Source: MVRV01 sp964469905
Lineage (GTDB): Bacteria; Desulfobacterota; Syntrophia; Syntrophales; Smithellaceae
Length of the DNA: 64,000 nucleotides
Direction of reading: 5' to 3'
Assembly (NCBI GenBank): GCA_964469905.1
Contig: CAYXZW010000005.1
Span: forward strand, 1 to 64,000
Shown: positions 33,607 through 42,909 of the stretch, one piece after another
Position numbering within the stretch: the stretch's first letter is position 1
Layout of the letters: each line of letters opens with the position of its first letter
The notes under the pieces: generated by a model
What the model saw: only the letters and a program-made list of their open reading frames with translations
Database searches by the model: none
What the model was told of the DNA's origin: nothing
Position numbers and translations under genes: made by a program

Positions 33607-34557
33607 ATGGATAAAATTAAGATTATCGAAGTCGGTCCACGGGATGGATTGCAGAACATAGATTTTTTCGTGCCGACAAACAAGAAGATCCAATTCATCA
33701 AACGGCTGGCCGCCTGCGGAATTAAGGAAATCCAGATCGGCTCTTTTGTCGATCCGCAGGCAATTCCGCAATTTCAAGATATCAAGAAAATGGTCACGGG
33801 TCTTAATACCCTGCAAGACATTGTTCTTTCCGCCCTTATTCCCAATATCCGCGGAGCGGAAAATGCCGCCTCCAGCGGGATCCGCAAATTTATCTTTTTC
33901 TTTTCAGTAAGCCCTTCACATAATTACTGCAATGTACGGCAAACACCGCAGGAATCAATACAGGAATTGAATAAAATTTGCCGGTCATATCTTTGTGATT
34001 CCGGTATAACTATACAAGTAGCGCTGGCCACGGCTTTCGGTTGTCCTTTTGAAGGCAGCATTAAAACGGATGACGTCCTCCGGGCAGTAGATAAGGCGGC
34101 CGCCTGCGGTGTCCAGGAAGTCACTCTATGTGATACAGTTGGTTTCGGTAATCCCACTGAGGTTGAAGAAAAATTCAGCGCCTGCCGGAAACGTTTTCCG
34201 GAAATTATTTTTGGAGCGCACTTTCATAACACGCGCGGTCTGGCTTTAGCCAACACCTTGCGTGCCTATGAAACCGGAATTCGCTGCTTCGATGCTGCCG
34301 CAGGAGGCCTGGGCGGTTGTCCATTTGCCCCAAAATCTTCCGGCAATGCCGCAACTGAAGAAACCGTTTTCCTGTTTGAAGAAATGGGAATCAAAACAGG
34401 TATCGATTTAAAAAAACTACTCGGCGTCTGCCGATTTTTACTAAAGACAATCCCGCAGGCTAAAATTTCCAGCTCGCTTTTTCTGGCCGGCCTGCCGGAG
34501 AAACACATTTTCGTTGCCGGCAAAAAAGGAGGAAAGCAAAATGATCAACCGCAATGA
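33607..34557 (+). CDS. Hydroxymethylglutaryl-CoA lyase family protein
   Basis: This is a DRE-TIM metallolyase that probably cleaves HMG-CoA or a related acyl-CoA. The 316-residue protein starts MDKIKIIEVGPRDGLQN, the family signature, with the metal-binding HFHNTRGLALAN and the catalytic-loop Cys in GGLGGCPFAP. ATG 33607 is preceded by AGGAG at 9 bases; an upstream start at 33553 is out of context. Its end overlaps the isochorismatase-like gene by 17 bases. A role in leucine or ketone-body breakdown is inferred. Confidence 0.9.
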   Translation: MDKIKIIEVGPRDGLQNIDFFVPTNKKIQFIKRLAACGIKEIQIGSFVDPQAIPQFQDIKKMVTGLNTLQDIVLSALIPNIRGAENAASSGIRKFIFFFSVSPSHNYCNVRQTPQESIQELNKICRSYLCDSGITIQVALATAFGCPFEGSIKTDDVLRAVDKAAACGVQEVTLCDTVGFGNPTEVEEKFSACRKRFPEIIFGAHFHNTRGLALANTLRAYETGIRCFDAAAGGLGGCPFAPKSSGNAATEETVFLFEEMGIKTGIDLKKLLGVCRFLLKTIPQAKISSSLFLAGLPEKHIFVAGKKGGKQNDQPQ

Positions 34558-35080
34558 AGCAGTATTAATTGTTATCGATATTCAGGGCAGTCTTTTTCAG
34601 GCCATGCAGGACAAGGAAAATCTTCTTACCAATGCCGCAAAGGTGATCAGGGGAGCAAAGATATTCAACCTGCCGATAATCGTTACGGAACAGATTCCCG
34701 AAAAATTAGGGCAAACAATACCCGCTCTGGCCGGAGAACTAGATGACATAGAGCACATTGGCAAGGAAAGTTTCAGCTGCTGGGGGAACAATCATTTCCG
34801 GGAAAAGCTGGAATCGTACAATCGCCGGAAAGCGATCATCATGGGAATTGAAAGCCACGTTTGCGTTTACCAGACAGCGATCGATTTAATTGACAATGGT
34901 TACAGCGTTCATGTTGTTGCCGATGCCGTATCTTCCCGCACAAAAGAGAATAGTGATATCGGGCTTGCTGCCATGAAGAGTGCCGGCGCTCAGATTGCCA
35001 GCGCCGAAATGATTCTTTTCGAGCTTCTGCGTTCGGCAGGTGATGCCCAATTTAAGGATATTTATAAAATCGTTAAATAA
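34541..35080 (+). CDS. Isochorismatase-family hydrolase
   Basis: The 179-residue cysteine hydrolase shows the family triad: Asp in VIDIQGSLF, Lys in HIGKESFSCW and the nucleophile Cys in GIESHVCVYQTA. The substrate cannot be told; family members hydrolyse isochorismate, nicotinamide and other amides. AAGGAGG lies 7 bases before ATG 34541, within the end of the HMG-CoA lyase-like gene, so the two are coupled. Confidence 0.9.
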   Translation: MINRNEAVLIVIDIQGSLFQAMQDKENLLTNAAKVIRGAKIFNLPIIVTEQIPEKLGQTIPALAGELDDIEHIGKESFSCWGNNHFREKLESYNRRKAIIMGIESHVCVYQTAIDLIDNGYSVHVVADAVSSRTKENSDIGLAAMKSAGAQIASAEMILFELLRSAGDAQFKDIYKIVK

Positions 35081-35101
35081 ACATTAACCGAGGGGATAAA
35101 T

Positions 35102-35842
35102 ATGCAGAAAGGCAAAAAGACGTTTTTGATTGCAATTGGATTGCCAGTCGGCATCTTAATCCTTCTCGTAGCGGCCATAGGGCTTAAATTCAAAGCTGAA
35201 GTAAGCAAAATGCACCCTCTGGAAACAAAGGAAATTACTTCCGGCGTTTATGCCATCAAAGATGGTATTGCCAACATGTTCCTAGTGCAGGGTAAAGATG
35301 GGTTTATTGCCATAGATGCCGGCGATGAGACGAAAAACATTCAAGCAGGAATGAAGAACTTAAATATTGATCCTCAAAAAGTTACCGCTGTTTTTCTAAC
35401 TCACTCTGATCGAGATCATGTGGCGGCAGTAGCAATTTTTAAAAATGCAAAAATCTATCTTCCCCGCAAAGAAGAACAAATGATTAACGGCACAACTGCG
35501 AGATTTTATGTAAGCAGGAACAAGATAGATTTTCCCTATACTACTATTTCTGGCGATGAAGCAATTAATACAGCTGACTTTAAAATTCAGGGGATAGAAA
35601 CACCCGGCCATACTCCCGGCGCAATGTGTTATCTGGTGGACGACAAATTCCTCTTTACCGGCGATTCGCTGAGTTTGCAATCAGGCAAAGTCGGATTATT
35701 CAGCAAGTTTATCAACATGGATAATGAAACCCAGATGCAATCATTAAAAAAGCTCACCCGTATGCAGGGCATTAAATATATTTTCACGGCTCATCATGGC
35801 TTCAGTGACAATTATGAAAAAGCATTTGCGGATATAAAATAA
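35102..35842 (+). CDS. Membrane-anchored MBL-fold metallo-hydrolase
   Basis: The 246-residue protein has one N-terminal membrane helix (FLIAIGLPVGILILLVAAIGL) and a metallo-beta-lactamase fold: HSDRDH (metal site, HxDxDH), TPGHTPGAMCYL, LFTGDSL and TAHHGF. It is probably attached to the membrane with the domain outside the cytoplasm. It lies 21 bases after the isochorismatase-family gene, in the same likely operon. The substrate is unknown. Confidence 0.88.
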   Translation: MQKGKKTFLIAIGLPVGILILLVAAIGLKFKAEVSKMHPLETKEITSGVYAIKDGIANMFLVQGKDGFIAIDAGDETKNIQAGMKNLNIDPQKVTAVFLTHSDRDHVAAVAIFKNAKIYLPRKEEQMINGTTARFYVSRNKIDFPYTTISGDEAINTADFKIQGIETPGHTPGAMCYLVDDKFLFTGDSLSLQSGKVGLFSKFINMDNETQMQSLKKLTRMQGIKYIFTAHHGFSDNYEKAFADIK

Positions 35843-35949
35843 TTTCTTCACATAACCTGCAAGTGAACCGTCAGTCCAGCCATTGGAAGCGTTAAAATCC
35901 GACGGACATAATTGCTTCAGCAATGGCAAAAGGCAGCCGGCACCAGGCA

Positions 35950-36639
35950 TTAAACAGCCTGGCTAAGACTATCAATATACCAATTAAAACCGGAACCAGA
36001 CTGATTCCGGCTTTCTTTCAGTCCTGCAATGAAAATACTCAAACTGTCTTTCACCATGGAATGCATTCTGGTTGGCCGTTCTGACGGTTCACCGGTAAAG
36101 AGATAAAGCGCAATAATCCCGTTGAGCAAACCCCAGATTGCATTTTGTCCTTGTCGGATATTGATATCGGAGGGAAACTCACCGGAATCGACTCCCTTGC
36201 GGATGATTTCGGCAATAATCTGAATGTTGTCATTAGTAATGCACAGCAGACTTTGATTATGCTCTGCAGTCAGCGTAGTTTGATTATCTCTGATCATAAA
36301 AGCCATAAATATTCTGAACAATTCTTTTTCATGCAGAAAAAAATCAACGTAAAGCTTCGCAAACTCCAGCAGCAGGTCTGATGCCGAAGCTTCTTTTTGC
36401 AAAGAATTTATTATCCTTTTATGGAAATCGATAATATCCATAATCAATATCTGAACATATATTTCTTCCTTGCTCTCAAAATACAAATATATTGAACCTT
36501 TGCTGAGCTCGGCGCTGGCAGCTATGTTGTCAACGGTTACCGATTTAAAACCTTTTTCAAAAAACAATTTCCGTGCTGCTTTTAAAATTATGTTTTTGCG
36601 ATTTTCTTTTTCTTTTTTTCTTCTTTCTCCTGAGCTCAA
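35950..36639 (-). CDS. TetR-family transcriptional regulator
   Basis: The 229-residue regulator has the helix-turn-helix AARKLFFEKGFKSVTVDNIAASAELSKGSIYLYFESKEEIY at residues 19-60 and a TetR-C-like ligand domain. The start is TTG at 36639, about 9 bases after AGGAGGAG; no ATG lies near. It converges with the MBL gene and is adjacent to nothing it clearly controls. Confidence 0.9.
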   Translation of the reverse strand: MSSGERRKKEKENRKNIILKAARKLFFEKGFKSVTVDNIAASAELSKGSIYLYFESKEEIYVQILIMDIIDFHKRIINSLQKEASASDLLLEFAKLYVDFFLHEKELFRIFMAFMIRDNQTTLTAEHNQSLLCITNDNIQIIAEIIRKGVDSGEFPSDINIRQGQNAIWGLLNGIIALYLFTGEPSERPTRMHSMVKDSLSIFIAGLKESRNQSGSGFNWYIDSLSQAV

Positions 36640-36847
36640 TTCTTAATCTCCTCCTTGTTTAACCTGCTGTTAGACCTTCAAATTAAATCACGACACAATA
36701 ATTATATTTCGAAATTTAAGAACCTTCCAGCTTTTTAGATCCTGATCATTTCTTCAGAAATTCACCCCGAATAATATAAATGCAATCGTAAAAACGCAAT
36801 AATAGGCAATGGATAATTGCTTATGATTTTTTACGGAGACATCAAGA

Positions 36848-38041
36848 TCAATTACGGGACATTAAATGCTGCACAGCTTTTTCCAATCCATCCAAAGTAA
36901 GTTCATACATCGGAAATATTTTTCGAATATGATGAACTGTCCAGTCATGTTGCCATGCATCCTGCGACATAGGATTCAGCCAGACGGCATGCCGGAATGT
37001 TTTGGCCAGAATTTTCAGATACTCGATGCTGGGCTTGGAATTGTTCTGATTAATATAAATGGCGCCATTGGCATTAGTAAGCTCATACGGCGCCATTGAG
37101 GCATCGCCGACAATAATCAGCCTTGTTTCCGGATCGCTGCGGACAAAATCTTCCACCGGCAGCGGTTTTCGGAAGCGTTCGGGATCCTGCCAGACACTTT
37201 TATAAATGGTATTATGAAAGTAATAAATATCCAATTCTTTAAACTGAAAACCAGCATAATGAAAAAGAACCTGGACCAGCTCCACATAGGGATCCATCGA
37301 CCAGCCGCCATTATCAATAAATAGTTTCACTTTCAGGCGATCCGCTAACCGGCGGTCAAAGACAATCTCGATTTCACCGGCATTGCGCATTGTCTGATTA
37401 ATGGTCTTGTCGATATTGACAACATCCCACGGTCCGGATGATTTTAAATATTTTAACCTTTTCAGCGCTTCGCCTATTTGCGAAGCGGTAATCGGCCCTT
37501 CCTGCGAATAATCCCGATAGCGGCGCTCCAGCGCCACCTTTATTGCCGACTTGTTTTGCGAGCTGCCGCCCACGCGCATGCCGCCGGGATGATTGCCGGA
37601 ATGGCCAACAGGTGAAGTGCCTTTGGTTCCAATCCATTTACTGCCCCCGTGATGCGCTTCCGTTTGGTCTTTTAAGCGCTGCTGGAAATAATCCAGTAAC
37701 TCTTCCGGCGTCATTTTCTTTAACGCCTCTTCCGGTAGACCGAGCGCTTTGGCCATATCTGCCGGACTTTTTAACCATTCATTAAGCAGCGCTTTGGCCA
37801 TTTCGGTCAGTTCGGCTTCAGTGGGATCAACGTCAACAATTCCGCGAAAGGCCACTGCAAAGGCCGTATCATAAACATCAAAATAGCGTTCGCTTTTAAC
37901 CAGTAAAGAGCGGGCGGCAATATAAAAATCTTCCAGAGACCGGATCAAACCCATACCCAGTGCTTTTTGCAGTAGCAAAAAAGACTTGGGAGAAACAGGA
38001 ATTCCTTTGTCGCGCAGCATAAAGAAAAAATTTACAAACAT
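36848..38041 (-). CDS. VWA-domain protein of the CoxE type
   Basis: The 397-residue protein has an N-terminal helical part (FVNFFFMLRDKGIPVSPKSFLLL, typical of CoxE-like proteins), a charged glycine-rich linker with GGSKWIGTKGTSPVGHSGNHPGG and a von Willebrand factor A domain with metal-site sequence LFIDNGGWSMDPYV, a variant (DNGGxSM) of the usual DxSxS. It works with the MoxR ATPase encoded upstream. CoxE/CoxD pairs mature metallo-enzymes such as the Mo-Cu CO dehydrogenase; here the target is unknown. Confidence 0.88.
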   Translation of the reverse strand: MFVNFFFMLRDKGIPVSPKSFLLLQKALGMGLIRSLEDFYIAARSLLVKSERYFDVYDTAFAVAFRGIVDVDPTEAELTEMAKALLNEWLKSPADMAKALGLPEEALKKMTPEELLDYFQQRLKDQTEAHHGGSKWIGTKGTSPVGHSGNHPGGMRVGGSSQNKSAIKVALERRYRDYSQEGPITASQIGEALKRLKYLKSSGPWDVVNIDKTINQTMRNAGEIEIVFDRRLADRLKVKLFIDNGGWSMDPYVELVQVLFHYAGFQFKELDIYYFHNTIYKSVWQDPERFRKPLPVEDFVRSDPETRLIIVGDASMAPYELTNANGAIYINQNNSKPSIEYLKILAKTFRHAVWLNPMSQDAWQHDWTVHHIRKIFPMYELTLDGLEKAVQHLMSRN

Positions 38042-38079
38042 AATTATTTATCTCAAAATATTTTTAAATTAGTAATTTT

Positions 38080-38243
38080 CAACGACTTCGTAAAAAGCTT
38101 CAAAGGCAAGGCGCGCAAATCCCGAGGAGTGAGTCGTACATTAAACGTACGTCGCAACGACGAGGGATGCAGCGCCAACGTCACCTAAAGGTGATAAACA
38201 GCATATGGACTCTCGCGCCCTTTAGGGTATTTTACGAGGTTGT
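38080..38243. repeat. MITE-like palindromic element between the MoxR and VWA genes
   Basis: The 164-base element begins AACGACTTCGTAAAA and ends TTTTACGAGGTTGT, imperfect inverted ends. Inside is CGAGGAGTGAGTCGTAC-N7-GTACGTCGCAACGACGAGGGATGCAGC with a CGTAC/GTACG hairpin. It has no coding capacity and lies inside what should be a two-gene operon. Its core resembles the elements at 56851-56974 and 57922-58066. Confidence 0.75.
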
Positions 38244-38247
38244 CATC

Positions 38248-39096
38248 TCATCTGGACCCGGATGACTGATGCAAAGCCATATAAAGATCATTGCTCTTTT
38301 TAAACAGTACACCCAGGTAAGGAACTTTCCCCGCTTTCAGACTCTTTAACTGGAAATCCGGATCTGCCTGCAGGGCCCGAATCCAGTTAATCAATTCCCT
38401 GGTAGCCGGTTTTTTCTCTACTCCACGAACATCGCGCAGACGGTAAAAGGCATCCAGACAAGCGCCGGCCATATCACTATTCAGATCAGGAAAATGCACC
38501 CCTATAATCTGGCGCATCAAATCGCGGTCAGGGAAAGCGATGTGATGGAAATTGCAACGACCGAGGAAGGGATCGGACAAATCCTTTTTTGCATTGGAAG
38601 TGATTATTATTACCGGACGGTGTCTGGCGGAAATAGTTTTATCGGTTTCCATAATATCAAATTGCATTTGATCGAGAATATCCAGCATATCGTCCTGAAA
38701 ATCAGTATCGGCTTTGTCAATCTCATCAATTAAAAGAACAACTTTCTTTTCGGCAACAAAGGCCTGACCGATTTTCCCCATCCGGAGATATTCTTCAATA
38801 TTACTCACATTGCGGGCCGAATCGCCGAAGCGGCTGTCATTGAGGCGCGTTAATGTATCATATTGATAAAGTGCATCCACCAGCTTCATACTGGATTTAA
38901 CATTAAGAACAATCAGCGGCATATGCAAACTTTCCGTAATTGCATGAGCCAACATTGTCTTACCTGTCCCCGGTTCTCCTTTGAGCAAAAGAGGCATTTC
39001 CAATGCCATAGAAATATTTACTATTTTTGCTAATTCCTCATCCAGAACGTAGCGGGAAGCGCCACGGAATTTTACGGGTTGATGATCTGCTACCAT
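38248..39096 (-). CDS. MoxR-family AAA+ ATPase
   Basis: MoxR ATPases act as chaperones with VWA proteins. The 282-residue protein has Walker A (LLLKGEPGTGKTMLA), Walker B (VVLLIDEIDKAD), sensor 1 (VIIITSNAKKDLSDPFLGRCNFHHIAFPD, with arginine finger) and a lid domain. The gene is upstream of the CoxE-type gene on the same strand, separated by a repeat element. ATG 39096 has AAGGAG close before it. Confidence 0.93.
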   Translation of the reverse strand: MVADHQPVKFRGASRYVLDEELAKIVNISMALEMPLLLKGEPGTGKTMLAHAITESLHMPLIVLNVKSSMKLVDALYQYDTLTRLNDSRFGDSARNVSNIEEYLRMGKIGQAFVAEKKVVLLIDEIDKADTDFQDDMLDILDQMQFDIMETDKTISARHRPVIIITSNAKKDLSDPFLGRCNFHHIAFPDRDLMRQIIGVHFPDLNSDMAGACLDAFYRLRDVRGVEKKPATRELINWIRALQADPDFQLKSLKAGKVPYLGVLFKKSNDLYMALHQSSGSR

Positions 39097-39434
39097 AAAG
39101 ATACTCCTTATTTATTATTTTTCGTCTTTTAATATACAAACACCATATAAGCATTTTCGGATCGCTGTAGTAATATACATCTGTCAAAACTTTGTCAATA
39201 ACCGGAATGAAATAATTTCTACTGCGCATTATTGTTCCGAACACACAAGACTTTGTCATAACTATCATTTATTCCTTTTTGTAGCACAACATCCATGAGT
39301 CGTTTGTCGCACAAAACCTCTCTGCCGGACGAAAAAGAATTATTCGGGGTTCCTCCTCCTGCCACAGCCGAATTTGGCATACTTTTTTATATCAATGTGA
39401 CCACAAAATCATCCACCCATTTTCCAAATAAGCC
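39097..39434. other. Non-coding stretch between the MoxR gene and the nickel operon
   Basis: No gene is seen in 338 bases. The right end leads into the promoter and operator of the nickel/cobalt operon. Confidence 0.6.
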
Positions 39435-39464
39435 TTGACAAACACGCGCGCATGCTACTAATAA
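39435..39464 (+). promoter_or_regulatory. Promoter of the nickel/cobalt transport operon
   Basis: TTGACA (39435-39440) is followed after 18 bases by TAATAA (39459-39464). A NikR-like operator overlaps the -10 region and start point, as expected for repression. Confidence 0.5.
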
Positions 39465-39478
39465 AAATTACGTAACAC
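39452..39478 (+). promoter_or_regulatory. NikR-type operator candidate of the nickel operon
   Basis: Half-sites ATGCTAC (39452-39458) and GTAACAC (39472-39478) are separated by 13 bases. They resemble the GTGTTAC-N14/15-GTAACAC sites reported for Geobacter NikR. A second such site lies before nikR (47142-47169). Confidence 0.6.
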
Positions 39479-39493
39479 AACAGGAGCTCAGAC

Positions 39494-40276
39494 ATGAACT
39501 TGTGCAGGTTAGTGGCCGGAATTTTATTATCTGCTGTTTTAGCCGTCCCCGGATTATCCCGGGCAGCCCACCCCTTGATTACCGATGACGCCGGGACGAT
39601 GGGTAAAGGCAAGTTCCAGTTGGAATTCAATGCTCAATACGACTTGGACAAGGAAGATGTTGGAGGCGTGTCAGTAAAAACCACGAGAGGAGAAGTGGCA
39701 ACCACTCTATCCTACGGTATAGTTGAAAATGTCGATCTGGTCTTAAGCCTTCCCTATTCGTGGGGCAAGATCGAAGAAGACGAATCAATCACCTATAATG
39801 AAAAGGGCATCTCCGACATGGTTTTCGAAACCAAATGGCGCCTCTGGGAAAAAGAAGGTTACAGTCTGGCAGTGAAGCCCGGCATCCGTATCCCCACCGG
39901 TGACGATAAAAAAGGTCTGGGAGCCGGAGAAATAGGCTATCAAGCCTTTCTAATCGGGTCAAAAGAAATAGCTTCCTGGTCATTTCATACAAATATTGGA
40001 TATATTCACAATGAAAACAAAGTTGCCGAGCAAAGAAATATCTGGCATGCCTCTCTGGCAACAACCTGGGAAGCTCTTAAAAATCTGAGATTCGTTACCA
40101 ATATTGGAATCGAACGCAATCCCGATGACACTGCGAAGAACCACCCTGCCTTCCTCATCGCAGGGGCTATTTATTCAATTGATGAAAATATTGATCTGGA
40201 CTGCGGCGTGAAATACGGGTTGAATTCATCAGAAACGGATTGGTCGCTCCTGGCGGGAATAGCCATCCGCTTCTAG
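39494..40276 (+). CDS. Outer-membrane transporter-like protein of the nickel/cobalt operon
   Basis: The 260-residue precursor has a signal peptide (to about residue 25, LSRAAHP) and a beta-barrel pattern. It begins HPLITDDAGTMGKGKFQLEFNAQYDL and ends in SLLAGIAIRF; it resembles the 'phenol MetA degradation' (PF13557) barrel family often found beside metal transporters. It lies 41 bases before nikM and behind a NikR-type operator, so it may be the outer-membrane entry for nickel or cobalt. That role is inferred from position. Confidence 0.8.
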   Translation: MNLCRLVAGILLSAVLAVPGLSRAAHPLITDDAGTMGKGKFQLEFNAQYDLDKEDVGGVSVKTTRGEVATTLSYGIVENVDLVLSLPYSWGKIEEDESITYNEKGISDMVFETKWRLWEKEGYSLAVKPGIRIPTGDDKKGLGAGEIGYQAFLIGSKEIASWSFHTNIGYIHNENKVAEQRNIWHASLATTWEALKNLRFVTNIGIERNPDDTAKNHPAFLIAGAIYSIDENIDLDCGVKYGLNSSETDWSLLAGIAIRF

Positions 40277-40317
40277 TCAATTCATTGAACACTATAAAAT
40301 GTTGAAAGGAATAGATC

Positions 40318-41358
40318 ATGCACATGGCCGATGCTTTACTCTCTCCGGCAGTGGGTGCAACAATGTGGGCCGGATCGCTGGCTGCACTGGGTTATTCTTC
40401 AAGGAAACTGCAAGAAAATATCGACAACAAAACCATTCCCCTGATGGGAGTTATGGGTGCCTTTCTTTTTGCCGCCCAGATGATTAATTTCACTATCCCC
40501 GGTACAGGTTCCAGCGGACACCTGGGCGGGGGCATGCTCCTGGCTGCCCTTCTGGGACCATATGCGGCCTTCCTCGTCATGTCCTCGATTCTGACCGTAC
40601 AAGCTCTCTTTTTCGCCGACGGCGGCTTGCTGGCTCTGGGCTGCAACATCTGGAATCTGGGCATCTACCCATGTTTTATCGCCTATCCGCTTATCTATAA
40701 ACCCCTTGCCGGGAATGGAACAAGTGGCCGGCGACTGTCCATTGCCGCTATCCTGAGCACGCTGATCGCTCTGCAACTGGGCGCTTTCTCAGTTGTGCTA
40801 GAAACACTCCTTTCGGGCAAGAGCGAATTGCCCTTTGCCACCTTTGCTCTCCTCATGCAGCCGATTCACCTGGCCATCGGTCTGGTGGAAGGATTTGTCA
40901 CGGCCGGGATTATCAGTTATGTGCAAAACGCCCGACCGGAGTTCCTGGAAAACAGTGCACCTTCGCGTCCGCAGGCCTACGGCATCCCGGTCAAAAGAAT
41001 TCTGATTGTCTTTGCGGTCCTGACTATATTTACAGGCGGGGTATTATCCTGGTTTGCATCAACCAATCCGGACGGTCTGGAATGGTCTATTAAAAGCATT
41101 ACCGGAAAGAGAGAGCTGGCCGAGCATGAGAAGGGTATCGCTTCCGTTCTCAGGAGAATTCAGGAAAAGACGGCTTTTCTCCCGGATTACAATTTCCAGT
41201 CAGCATCCGTCACGGAAGGCAAAGAGGGTAAATCTTCCTCCTGGCCGGGAGCCGAAGCGGGTACATCGATGGCCGGTTTGCTGGGCAGCGCAATTGTTCT
41301 GGGGCTGGTTTTGTTAATCGGATTCGGCATTCGATCCTTCAAGAAAGGGCAAAGCTGA
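40318..41358 (+). CDS. nikM: ECF nickel/cobalt transporter S component, NikM-NikN fusion
   Basis: The S component binds Ni2+ or Co2+ through an N-terminal Met-His loop: MHMADALLSP with His2, then LGGGMLLAALLGPYAAFLVMSSILTVQALFFADGGLLALGCN. The 346-residue protein also has a C-terminal NikN/CbiN-type part with the PDGLE motif (FASTNPDGLEWSIKSI) and a last membrane helix. Nickel is preferred over cobalt because nikR and NikR-like sites accompany the operon, but cobO nearby keeps cobalt possible. Confidence 0.92.
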   Translation: MHMADALLSPAVGATMWAGSLAALGYSSRKLQENIDNKTIPLMGVMGAFLFAAQMINFTIPGTGSSGHLGGGMLLAALLGPYAAFLVMSSILTVQALFFADGGLLALGCNIWNLGIYPCFIAYPLIYKPLAGNGTSGRRLSIAAILSTLIALQLGAFSVVLETLLSGKSELPFATFALLMQPIHLAIGLVEGFVTAGIISYVQNARPEFLENSAPSRPQAYGIPVKRILIVFAVLTIFTGGVLSWFASTNPDGLEWSIKSITGKRELAEHEKGIASVLRRIQEKTAFLPDYNFQSASVTEGKEGKSSSWPGAEAGTSMAGLLGSAIVLGLVLLIGFGIRSFKKGQS

Positions 41359-41360
41359 TA

Positions 41361-42167
41361 ATGGCCTTTGACAAGGAATATTATAATATCGGTTATCTGG
41401 ACAGGCTCTCTTATTCGGATACATTCGTGCATGGGCTCGACCCCCGGATTAAACTGATCACCACCTTGCTTTTTCTCTTTACCGTCATATCCTTCTCCAA
41501 GTATGCAGTGGCAGAACTTTTACCTTTCTTTCTCTTCCCAGTGATTTTGTTGACTGCCGGAGAGATTCCCTTGTGGTTTATCCTCAAGAAGGTCGCGATT
41601 GTTTCACCCTTCGCGATCTTTATCGGCATTTTCAATCCTCTATTGGATGGCGCGCCGGTGGCTGTTTTCCCGGGATTAACTATTGCGGCTGGCTGGTTTT
41701 CTTTTGCTTCGATTCTGCTTAAGTTTATTCTGACCGTCAGCACGGCGCTGCTGCTCGTCGCCACGACTTCTTTCCCGACGGTCTGTCATGGCCTCCGTAA
41801 GCTGGGTGTACCGTCCGTTTTCGTATCACAGCTCCTCTTCCTGTATCGGTATATTTTTGTCCTCGCCGAAGAGACCATGCGCATCGTCCGCGCTCGCGAC
41901 ATGAGGTCATTTGGCCACAGGGGAACGGACGTTAAAGTTTTTATCCGTATTGCGGGGGTCCTTTTTCTCCGGACGATTGAGCGAGCAGAACGGATATACT
42001 TTGCCATGCTGGCCCGGGGCTTTCATGGTGATATGCCGACTCGCAAGCGATACTCTATCGGGCCGCGAGACCTGGTCTTCGCAGCAGCGGTTGCAATCGG
42101 TCTGTTTGTCCTGCGGTTTTATCCGGTCACAGAAATACTCGGCCGTTTTTTTCAGGAGCTGTTATAA
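41361..42167 (+). CDS. nikQ: ECF transporter transmembrane component NikQ/CbiQ
   Basis: NikQ couples the S component to the ATPase. The 268-residue protein has about five to six membrane segments and the coupling motifs RARDMRSFG and ERAERIYFAMLARGFHG. It starts two bases after nikM and overlaps nikO by one base. Confidence 0.92.
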   Translation: MAFDKEYYNIGYLDRLSYSDTFVHGLDPRIKLITTLLFLFTVISFSKYAVAELLPFFLFPVILLTAGEIPLWFILKKVAIVSPFAIFIGIFNPLLDGAPVAVFPGLTIAAGWFSFASILLKFILTVSTALLLVATTSFPTVCHGLRKLGVPSVFVSQLLFLYRYIFVLAEETMRIVRARDMRSFGHRGTDVKVFIRIAGVLFLRTIERAERIYFAMLARGFHGDMPTRKRYSIGPRDLVFAAAVAIGLFVLRFYPVTEILGRFFQELL

Positions 42168-42901
42168 TGAGCCATCATATTGTTGATTTTAAAAATGTGT
42201 TTTTCCGTTATCCCGACAAAACAGAGGCGCTCCGGGATATTTCCTTCCGCATCACTCATGGCGAAGCTGTCGGCATCATCGGGGCAAACGGTTCCGGTAA
42301 GTCTACTCTGCTTTTGCACATGAACGGTCACCTGCTCCCCGCATCAGGAACGGTGACAATCGGCGATCTTCATCTGAACCGCAAAACCCGCCAGGAAATC
42401 CGGAAAAAGGTGGGCATCGTCTTTCAGAATCCCGACGATCAACTATTTATGCCTACCGTTTACGATGATGTTGCCTTCGGTCCACTCAACCTCGGCATGG
42501 ATGAAGATGTTGTTCGGAAGCGGGTTCACAGCGCGTTGAGCCTGGTAAACAGTTTTAATCTGCGCGACAAACCGCCGCATCATCTTTCCTGCGGTCAGAA
42601 AAGCGCTGTGGCAATTGCTGCGGTCATGGCCATGGAACCTGACATCCTGGCAATGGATGAACCGGCAGCCAACCTTGATCCAAAATCAAGGCGCTTGCTC
42701 ATCAACCTGCTGAAGACATTTACTCACTCCAAGATTATCGCCTCCCACGACCTTGACCTGATTCTGGATGTCTGTTCGCGCTGCATCGTAATCAGAGAAG
42801 GCACCGTGGCGGCGGATGGACCGGCAAGAGAAATACTCTCGGACAGAAAACTGCTCGAAGAAAACAATTTGGAGTTGCCTTTGTCACTCCAGAGAGGCTG
42901 A
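42167..42901 (+). CDS. nikO: ECF transporter ATPase NikO/CbiO
   Basis: The ATPase energises nickel or cobalt uptake. The 244-residue protein has Walker A (GANGSGKST), Q-loop (VFQNPDDQLFMPTVYDDVAFGPLNLG), signature LSCGQKS (one Cys in place of the common second Gly), Walker B (ILAMDEPAANLDP) and switch His (ASHDLD). It ends the operon. Confidence 0.93.
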   Translation: MSHHIVDFKNVFFRYPDKTEALRDISFRITHGEAVGIIGANGSGKSTLLLHMNGHLLPASGTVTIGDLHLNRKTRQEIRKKVGIVFQNPDDQLFMPTVYDDVAFGPLNLGMDEDVVRKRVHSALSLVNSFNLRDKPPHHLSCGQKSAVAIAAVMAMEPDILAMDEPAANLDPKSRRLLINLLKTFTHSKIIASHDLDLILDVCSRCIVIREGTVAADGPAREILSDRKLLEENNLELPLSLQRG

Positions 42902-42909
42902 TCAGGCTT

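Noticed and set aside
36848..39096. CO dehydrogenase maturation operon (coxDE)
   Set aside because: No cox structural genes are in the window, and MoxR-VWA pairs serve many other targets.
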